Part shown: piece by piece, positions 56,067 to 64,000 of the stretch
Layout: every line of letters begins with the position of its first letter
Numbering within the stretch: the stretch's first letter is position 1
Source of the DNA: Trachythela sp. YZ-2020
Taxonomy: Eukaryota > Cnidaria > Anthozoa > Malacalcyonacea > Clavulariidae
Direction of reading: 5' to 3'
DNA: 64,000 nt
Assembly (NCBI GenBank): GCA_016169945.1
Contig: JADLSH010000155.1
Location: 3,231,501 to 3,295,500 of the forward strand
Made by a program: the position numbers and the translations under genes
The notes under the pieces: model-generated
What the model saw: only the letters and a program-made list of their open reading frames with translations
Databases searched by the model: none
What the model was told of the DNA's origin: nothing

Positions 56067-58623
56067 ATGTGTAGTGTGATAGATAATTTACCCAGACTAG
56101 AACTGTTCTCTAGTCTAACAAACATTCCAAATCTAGCTGATGCTGATGTTGATAATAATGTCTTAAGTCAAGTTAACTTTAATTATTACACAATCAATAA
56201 TTTTCTAAATAGTGAAAACATTGGACAAATTCCTTCTCAGTTATACATTCTAATATAAGAAGCTTAGCTGCCAATCATGAGAAGCTAACATCTATGCTCT
56301 CTAATCTTGGTCATAACTTTCATGTAATTGGCCTAACGTACTGAAACTAGAATAATTACCAGTAAAGATCCTTTATATCTCAACCAAGCCTTCACTGTAC
56401 TGGTGGTGCTGGATTTTATGTAAGAAGCACTTGTGACTTTCATATCCGCGATGACTTGTTTATGGAAAGAAGTTCACACCAAATGTCATCGTAATATAGT
56501 ATGCTCAGTAATTTATAGACATCCGAATGGCAATTTCGATAATTTTTCTAATTATTTGACAGCATCTATTGATAAAATCTCAAATGAAACAAGATATTGC
56601 ATCCTAGTGGATAATTTTAATATAAATTTGTTAAATTATGAATCACACGCCCCAACTGATGAATTCATTAATAACTTGGGAGTGTTCTGTTTCCAACAAC
56701 ATATTCTACAATCAACTAGAATTACTGACCACACAGCTACCTTGATTGACAATATATTTTTTAACTCTATTGAACATTACTGTATTAGTGGAAATTTGGT
56801 GTGTGATATATCAGATTCTTTTTATTAATAAGCTTTCTTCTAATCAAACTATATATCGTCGTGATTACTCTAAGTTTGAGGATGTCTTGAGGATAAACAT
56901 ACTGAGGATGTCTTGCCTGCTACTGAAGATGTAAATCATATTTTTGAATCTTTTTACATAAAACTTTCAGAAATTATTGATAATCATGATCCTTTGAGGA
57001 AACTATCGAAAAAAAGTATGCGTTCTTTAGCTAAACCTTGGATTACAAATGGACTTAGGGTTTCAATTGCGAAAAAGAATAAACTTTACAAAAAATATCT
57101 AAAGTCCAAAAATAATAATAATTTTTCAAAGTTTAAAATATATAGAAATAAACTAAACCACCTGTTGCTTCAAAGTAAAAAAATGTACTATAATAAATAC
57201 TTTGCAAATAATAAACATAATGTCAAGGAGACTTGGAAGGGCATCAAACAACTCATTGCCCTCACACAGTCAAAACATTCAATTCCCACTATACTAGATG
57301 TAGGAGGTACTAAACTAATTACATCACAAACAATTGCAAATGCTTTTAATAATTATTTCTCTAGCATTGGTTCTGATATTTCTAGTGGTATATCAACAGT
57401 TAACACATCGTTTGAAACTTTCCTAAACAGACCAATTTGCAACAGTTTTGTAATTTTTCCAACAAGTACTTCTGAAATTGAAAATATAATTAGCAATCTT
57501 AATCCATCTAAATCAACTGGACCATTTAGTATTCCTACTAAGTTACTAAAATCCTCAAAACTATTGTATCTGAGCCTCTTGCTTACTTAATAAATTGTTC
57601 ATTTTCATCAGGTATTGTACCTGATAAATAGCCAGAGTCATACCGATGTATAAAAAAGGATTAAAATCTATTGTATCTAATTATCGCCCTATTTCTTTAC
57701 TCTCAGTTTGCAATAAAATTCTTGAGAAATTAATGTACAATAGACTATTAACATATCACGAAAAACATCAAGCACTATTCTCAGGTCAATTTGGTTTTCG
57801 TGCTAACCATTCCACTTCTCGTGCAATCCTGCTGATTACTGATAAAATCCAAAAAGCAATTGAAAATAAGCTATACTCATGTGATATTTTTCTTTATCTG
57901 AGTAAGGCTTTTGATAATGTTAACCATAACATCCAACTAAAGAAACTAGAAAATTATGGAATAAGGGGAGTGACAAATGAATGGTTCTTCTCTTATCTGC
58001 AGAATAGACAACAGTATGTTTCAATTGGTAATATAAACTCTGAGAAACAAATGATAACATGTGTTGTTCCCCAAGGATCAGTTCTAGGACCACTGTTGTT
58101 CCTGCTTTATATTAATGATTTTAAGAATTGTGCATGTGGAATTGATTTTCATTTATTTGCAGATGATTCTAAGTTACTTTGTACTCATAAAAATCTTGAA
58201 AGTTTAGAAAGAAATTTAAATGTACAATTGAACAAAGTGAATGAATGGTTATGTGCAAATAAATTGTCTCTGAATATTGAAAAATCCAATTTCGTTCTTC
58301 TTCATCCACCCCAAAGAAAAGAAAAATTTTCAGTGAACCTTAACATTTGTGGTAAAGAGATTAAACAACAGAAAAGTATAAAATATTTAGGAGTTTTGAT
58401 GGATTGTCACCTAAATTGGAAAGATCATGTCTATGAGCTTTCTAAAAAAATGTCGAGAGGAACTGGCATTTTATTGAAATTTTATTTCTCAGAAATTTTA
58501 TTTCTATTCACACACTCAAACAAGTGTACTATTCAAATTATCTATTCATTCCTTACGTATGCTCTCATTATCTGGGGGGGGGATACTTATAAAACTAACA
58601 TACAGTCCCTGGCAGGGGCGTAA
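56067..58623 (+). mobile_element. CR1-like LINE ORF2 (endonuclease and RT), 3'-truncated
   Basis: 56260-56828 holds endonuclease remnants (NIRSLAANHEKLTSML, YRHPNGNFDNF, ESHAPTDEFINN, TRITDHTATLIDNIFFN) with frame changes and a lost GDFN (it reads VDNFNINLL). 56913-57590 is the linker (LAKPWITNGLRVSIAKKNKL, KKMYYNKYFANN, TWKGIKQLI, NAFNNYFSSIG, NPSKSTGPFSIPTKLL). 57646-58623 is RT: NYRPISLLSVCNKILEKLM, QFGFRANHSTSRAI, block A IFLYLSKAFDNVNH (the usual first catalytic Asp is Tyr here), block B VVPQGSVLGPLLFLLYIND, and block C HLFADDSKLLCTH. It stops abruptly near 58615 in the C-terminal domain, next to a G run. The RT half is open for 325 codons, but block A looks inactivated. Confidence 0.85.
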
Positions 58624-59529
58624 GAACGTATTCCAAATTGGGGGGGGGGGGCAAGCTCACGAGGCGCCACCAAGGTTGGCGCCGAGCGAAACTTTTTTTT
58701 TTTAATTTTAAGGCCCCACGTCGCCGAAATGGAACATGGGAACGAGAAGTTTTAGTGCACACCATGGGGTTGCTATCCTAGATTTTGAGAATTTCCAAAT
58801 GCATGAATGCCTAGTCAATATCTTGGAAATTCCAAGGGTACAGAATATATTAGAACTGCATGTGATAAATGATAATGCATGTTCCAATGTGGCATTACAT
58901 TATAGTTATTCAAAATTTACATATGTGTTAAACTTACCAAAAAGCTTGAATTTACATTGCAAATATTAATAGTATTTCATTTCTATGTGTTTATTTAATA
59001 ACTAAAACTCAACAATGATTAGTATTTATTTCAATTCTCCACGATATATCAAGTGCAGTATTTACAAAAATTCACTAAAATTAAAATTAAGTTTATATAA
59101 ATTTTCCCAGAGTTGAAAATAAATGTCCGCTGGCTAGCTTGACAGAAGGCTCCCTATTCCCAGTGGCTAACATGAAGTATTTAACTAAAATACATGAAAA
59201 ATGAAATAAGACGATTTATTATAAAAATTAATAATTTCCTTTCCATACAAATGTGAACCGGACAAGGCTGACTAAAAACGTTGACTAGGATAATGCTGTG
59301 GTTTATCAATATCATTATGTAAGTTTCAACAGGGTTGATATAAAATATTAAATGTTGTGCACTACTGCAATTCAGCACTTGTATATAATATAGGAAAGGA
59401 ACTGTCAACTGTGCATAAGCTAATATTGAAAACAGACTGATTCTTGCCATCCTGACTTTTTTCTGTTTGAATATAAGTGTTCCTATATCATATTATTTAC
59501 CTATATGCTTGATAGTATGTAACTTATGC
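58624..59529. other. Intergenic, G run then AT-rich
   Basis: Poly(G) at 58641-58651, poly(T) at 58692-58702, and no gene recognised. Confidence 0.35.
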
Positions 59530-60126
59530 ACCAGTCACTGGAAAGTCCGGCATCCCCCTACACGGGACATGCCGGGAAATAACGGGGATTTATTTGCAGA
59601 TTAGCCTATCTGTTATGCCTCGGTACCCGAGGCATTAGACAGCGTTAGCTATGTGTCATGATGGTCAGGGATTATGGGCGGAATCAGCGGGGATTCGTTC
59701 GTTCGAGATGTATTATTAAGCCATGTTCATGGACATTTACCCTATACTCTATAGGCATTGTTTTACTAAAAGTAGCTTTTACAGGATAATATATGTATTG
59801 ACTTTGAACACATTGCAAGATATAACTAACAGACAAGATGCAAAATATTTACCTACTTTGGCAAAGTTTTGAAAAGCTCTAGATTGCATGTTTGGCTCGA
59901 AATACTCAAATTGGGGAAATTTTAGAATAGTTTGTTGAATTTTAAAAGCAATTATTATGGTAGCCTTCATTTTTTGTGCCAGTGTAGCGGGGAACTTTAG
60001 TCATGATCATGTTTAGACTAGTAAGAATGCCACGTATAGCGCGGGATTAGAATTATTTAGGACACAGCCTTTATCTAAAGCCCCGCTGTTTCCTGGGTAG
60101 GGGGTGCGGGGCTTTCCAATGACTAG
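59530..60126. mobile_element. ~600-bp element with diverged TIRs
   Basis: Left CCAGTCACTGGAAAGTCC...CATCCCCCTAC and right (complement) ACTAGTCATTGGAAAGCCCC...CACCCCCTACCC are inverted copies. The interior shows no coding capacity. No clear target-site duplication. Superfamily unknown. Confidence 0.6.
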
Positions 60127-60599
60127 TAAATGCTGTGTTTCGGCTATAATCAATAAGCATGTAACTTCCCGTGTTTCGGCTAAGCCCACTCTCTCCAGCA
60201 AGCCCTCTCGAATAAGCCCCCCTCCTAACCTTGTCTGAAATAAACATCCACCCCCCCCCTTTCCTGGGAAAATGGTGTTTACACTGTATATAGTATTTAC
60301 TATTTTCAGCATTTTAATTTGGTTGGCGATTTTAGGCGATTTAGTGCGAGTTTAGGCGATTTAAGAGAAACTTTGCGTTAGGACGATTTAAGGCGATTTA
60401 AGGCGAGTTAAGATTCCAGAGCGGGCCTAAAACATAAAGTATCCGTATTTAACTGTATGTTATTTGCCCTTAATTAAATCTCCCAAATTGCCCGCTCTGA
60501 CATGTTGAAACAAAATGCCCTCGTTGTTTTATCAATTAATATGCATCAATTCATGAATTATTATGCGCACGAAAGGGGTCCATTAAGCCCGAGACATAA
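60127..60599. other. Spacer with GGCGATTTA-like short repeats
   Basis: 60322-60405 contains six or more (T)TAGGCGATTTA-type words in tandem or near-tandem. CTAAGCCC/GAATAAGCCCCC words recur at 60178-60230. Confidence 0.5.
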
Positions 60600-61164
60600 C
60601 TACTGATGTTAAAAATGTAGTAGGCCTACACAAAGAAGTTGTTTTGATCCCCAATGATCCAAATTCACGTCCACATTTGGAGTTAACCAAGACGCATGTT
60701 ATCTCAGCTGGAGTTATATTTAGTCAATGATAACGACTTCATATTTGTCACTGTGCGCTTCAAGTTCTATCATCGCCACCTGAAAAATTAATGTTACTAC
60801 TTCAAAATTTATATGAAAAACTTTAGTAGAAGTTAAGTTATATTAGTAAATGATAGCATTTGGTTCGTAAATATCAGAATTGTTACGACCTACGCCATGA
60901 AAAATAGTATTAGAAATATTGTATAGCCATATGCAATAAGTGTGAAGTTGATACATGCTAGTCAAAACTTAAGTAGGGCATTAATTATGCATAACATGAA
61001 TGTCAATTTAACAAACTTAATTGGTCACATATCCAGCTAGTCTATATTTATGTACGCCTCCGAGCACAAGAATAAACTTTACGTGATCTGTTAAGTATTT
61101 AATAAAGCTATCTAAAGCATTGAACTTCGGTCATAATCAGCGCAAAATTTTATTCGCACTGAAG

Positions 61165-61282
61165 ATGGGAAATCAGTTTAAATATATCCCACTGAGACTA
61201 AGTGCTTTTCTCACATATTTGATGCTGCACATTACCAGATGTAAAGCGATAGAAGATTTTTGTTTCGATGGCAATTATGAAG
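61165..61282 (+). CDS. Signal-peptide first exon, unit A of second tandem locus
   Basis: The ATG at 61165 opens MGNQFKYIPLRLSAFLTYLM, followed by LHITRCKAIEDFCFDGNYE, and the exon ends in phase 1 at a good donor (AG|GTAAGAG). The N-terminus is a plausible signal peptide with cleavage near RC/KA. The downstream FCFDG stretch is conserved in unit B, which argues for selection or recent duplication of a real exon. No following exon was recognised inside the unit. The body of the gene is unknown. Function cannot be assigned. Confidence 0.5.
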
Positions 61283-62661
61283 GTAAGAGATACGGAAGTA
61301 AAATATTTGGACGCTTGTTAGTTCATGGTAAAAGTTGTAATATCAGACACACCATATTTTCTCTCGGTATACTATTTTCTGGCTAAGCGTCGTCAATCTA
61401 ACTCGAATGGGGATAGTATTCATTTATTTAAAGCAGAGTTAGCGTGCCAAGTTGCTAATAGTCAAAGATCATATCATCAAAACACAACAGCCGGCATGCA
61501 CAACAGCCTGGCATGCAGAAAGGATATATGGAAAAGTAAAATTTGTTTTTAAAATGTTATGCACATAAAAATACTGCAAAAGTTCGACAATAATTTTTCT
61601 TCTATTGGGAACCATAAACTTGTGAATAGTTCTAAATTAAAGCGCTTGCTGCGTGTTTTGGCAAAAGTAATTTCGGAGTGTGCTAGTATTTTTCGTTTGC
61701 AAATCAATGGGCTTTGCGTCGTTTCGTCTTTGCATCGTTTCGTACGTTTCGTACGAGTTATATTTTTGGAATAAAGAAATTATTTCTTTGAAAGTTATTG
61801 AATGAAGCCAATTGTGAGAATTTTCAATTGCTAATGCGTGAAAACTAGAATGCCTTTTAACTGATTGCATAGCTCGATAATATTAGTAGAGTTTTTTTTT
61901 CCAGCATTCTGAGAGATACCTTTTCGTCATTCGCCTACTTTTATCCACGAGGCGCGTGAATCCGGGAAATCCGTCTCAAAAATATTGCGGACTGCCAAGG
62001 TATATCGATGAAATCAACGAATGTTAGCAAGAGGTAATATACCCGCGTGGCAGCAAGAGCCTAATTGATCGACTGTCTACATGTTATTTAGGTTAAATCT
62101 TGAATTGCATAATGATAAAAAATAAAGATATTTTCAACACAAGTATGAAATTCGAAGTTAAAAAATAACTACGCAAAGAAGTTGTTGTGATCCCAACTTA
62201 TCTAAAATTCATGTCCACATTTGGAGTTAAGTACGATGCATGTTATCACAGCTGGATATATTTTGAGGCCATGATAATGACTCCATACATGTCATTGTGC
62301 TCCTCAAGTTGCGTCATTGCCATCTGCAAATGGTTTTGATCCAAAATGTCTGAAGAAGTGAAATTATTAAATGACAGCACTTAGTTCGTAAATATACAAC
62401 TGTGACAACTTTACACGATGATAACCATATTGTATAACCATATGCAGTAAGTGTGAATCGAAGTTGATACATGCTAGTGTCAACTAACGTAGTGCATTAA
62501 TTATGCATCATATAAGTGTCAATGTAACAACCTTAATTTGTCACGAATACAGTCTATATTTTGCATGCCTCCTAGCACAGCAATAAACTTTATTTTCTGA
62601 GTACAGTATTTAAAAATCAATCGAATTTGCTGTCACAATCAGCAGAAAATATTTCACACAG

Positions 62662-62800
62662 ATGATAGGAAATCAGCTTAAATATATCCCACTTGGGCTA
62701 AGTGCTCATCTCACATATTTTTGCTTGCTATTATTGTGGATGACGCACATTATCAGATGTAAAGGGATTGAAGATTTTTGTTTCGATGGCGATTATAAAG
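62662..62800 (+). CDS. Signal-peptide first exon, unit B of second tandem locus
   Basis: MIGNQLKYIPLGLSAHLTYF is followed by a stronger hydrophobic core (CLLLLWM), then IIRCKGIEDFCFDGDYK, ending in phase 1 at AAAG|GTAAGAT. It has the same start, phase and CK(A/G)IEDFCFDG(N/D)Y motif as unit A, with 7 extra codons in the core. An upstream TCTATATTTTGCATGCC box aligns with TCTATATTTATGTACGCC of unit A and may be the promoter. Since units A and B are only 1.5 kb apart, the rest of a gene could follow only unit B or a later one, or be lost. Confidence 0.5.
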
Positions 62801-64000
62801 GTAAGATATAAGGAAGTTAGATATTTGGACGTATATAATATCAGATATGAAAACCATGTTTTTGCTCGCTATAGTCTGGCTATTAGTCTGGTCGTCAATA
62901 CAATTTGGTTGAAGATCATATTAATATTAGGGAGCCAAGACATTTCTCTCACTGATTGTTACTAAAGTTCGACCTTTCAATGTGGCACATATCAAATTTA
63001 TAACTGATTAATTTGACAACTCATTGATCAAATCATCAAAACACATTATAGCTCTTATTGAAGAGCTTCCTAGCGAGTTTTGATTACGTTTCTTTTCCGA
63101 ATGTGCCTTGCCTCCAAACGCAGAATATATATATTTTCACATAATTAAATGTGAAGGAAGCCCATGGTAAAATACTTCAATAACTAATGTGTGAAAACTT
63201 CTATTACTTTTATCCTTATAATTATATTAAATTAAGTTGTGTACTTTTATCCACGAGCCACGCACGTTGAGGAAACGGTGGCGTGGATGCAAATTCCGTA
63301 CACCTAACGAAGTGAAAGTCCATCGTTGATCGCGGGCAAGTGACAATAGTTCGTGCGTAGAACTCCCACTGATCTAAAAAAATATTGCGGATTGCCAAGA
63401 TCAGTATACAGTAAGCGAAAACGCCAGTTCGACGAAATCCATGATAATGCTCCCAAAATGGCTGATTATTTAGCCCCACGTAATATTCCGGCATGCAAAA
63501 ATTATGCATTATATGAATATTAGTTCAACAACTTTATCCTCTCATAACTAGTTCAATGTATGATCAATGTATAAAATAGCGATAGAAATTTTCATGTTGC
63601 TAACGTTCGATAATAATCTTACTTCTATTGGACAGGAAATACGTGTCAATAGATTAAGGCGCTTCCCTGTGCATTTTGCCAAAATAATATTGGTCGGTAA
63701 TTATTCTTCGTTTACAAATAGGACTTGTCTCGAAAAGTATGAGTTGTATTTTTGCAAGAAGAAATTCGTTTTTTAACAAATATTGAAGGAATTGAAGCCA
63801 TTGGTAAAATGCTGCAACAAACTAATGCGTGAAAATTTGTATTGCTTTTAACTGACTGTATAATTCGATAATATTTGAATAGATTGTTTTCCTAGCTTTC
63901 TGTGAGACACTATCTTGTCGTTAACAAATAGAAAATGTGTTGCGTGCCTTTATCCACGAGCCACGCGATTCGGGAAAATCCATGGCGTGGGTACTAATTC

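Larger units (their letters stand above)
60600..64000 (+). repeat. Second tandem array: ~1.5-kb diverged units with a secretory first exon
   Basis: 60625-60785 matches 62165-62335 (CCACATTTGGAGTTAA and GCATGTTATC shared). 61165-61282 matches 62662-62800. 61567-61990 has partial counterparts at 63180-63400 and again at 63590-64000 (TTCGATAATATT, TTTATCCACGAG, AAATATTGCGGA). So unit A is 60600-62040, unit B is 62140-63430, and a partial third runs off the end. Confidence 0.7.

Overview
This is animal (metazoan) nuclear DNA. It is AT-rich, its genes are interrupted by GT-AG introns, and it is crowded with non-LTR retrotransposons, DNA transposons, MITEs, SINEs and tandem repeats. The domain mix of the main gene (beta-trefoil, SUEL lectin, SRCR, F5/8C, FN3), a pentraxin and the transposon mix point to a marine invertebrate. 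A cnidarian or another non-bilaterian fits best, but the sequence alone does not settle this. There are no bacterial-type genes or operons.

Layout. 0-5.2 kb: a frameshifted CR1/jockey-like LINE, a foldback hairpin, and the last two exons of a pentraxin gene. 5.5-5.7 kb: a short (TA)n-bounded element carrying a type I hammerhead ribozyme. 7.4-11.4 kb: two foldback elements, then a complete-ended P-element-like transposon with long TIRs, a 16-bp flanking repeat and a decayed THAP9-type transposase. 15.5-22.4 kb: an L2/CR1-like LINE split by about 4.2 kb of inserted DNA, which contains a 3.2-kb near-perfect palindrome (foldback element with 20/21-bp arrays) and a 137-bp hAT-type MITE. 22.4-24.8 kb: another LINE on the minus strand. 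26.0-26.8 kb: an 11-bp telomere-like minisatellite. 27-29.5 kb: pogo-like and hAT-like MITE sequence and a 301-bp tandem duplication.

29.6-50.6 kb is the core of the window: a tandem array of three copies of one receptor locus. Copy 2 (38581-48647) is intact. I could assemble 17 exons with consistent splice phases into a 1211-residue type I membrane receptor: signal peptide, beta-trefoil, SUEL lectin, SRCR-like, F5/8C, FN3 domains, two copies of an RPTP-type membrane-proximal module, one TM segment, and a short tail with an ITAM-like pair (YMSL-x9-YQSL) plus YxN motifs and no kinase or phosphatase. Copy 1 (29913-36183) is a pseudogene with at least five disabling lesions, and it lacks the 3' exons. 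Copy 3 (49.4-50.6 kb) keeps only the promoter region and first exon. The copies share a promoter in which an ATTTGCAT octamer sits just upstream of a TATA box.

51.4-58.6 kb: three more decayed LINEs, one split by a MITE. 59.5-60.1 kb: a TIR element. 60.6-64.0 kb: a second tandem locus whose repeated units each carry a signal-peptide exon (61165-61282, 62662-62800); the rest of these genes would lie outside the window.

All exon models, pairings and copy comparisons were made by eye; no alignment, folding or search was run.
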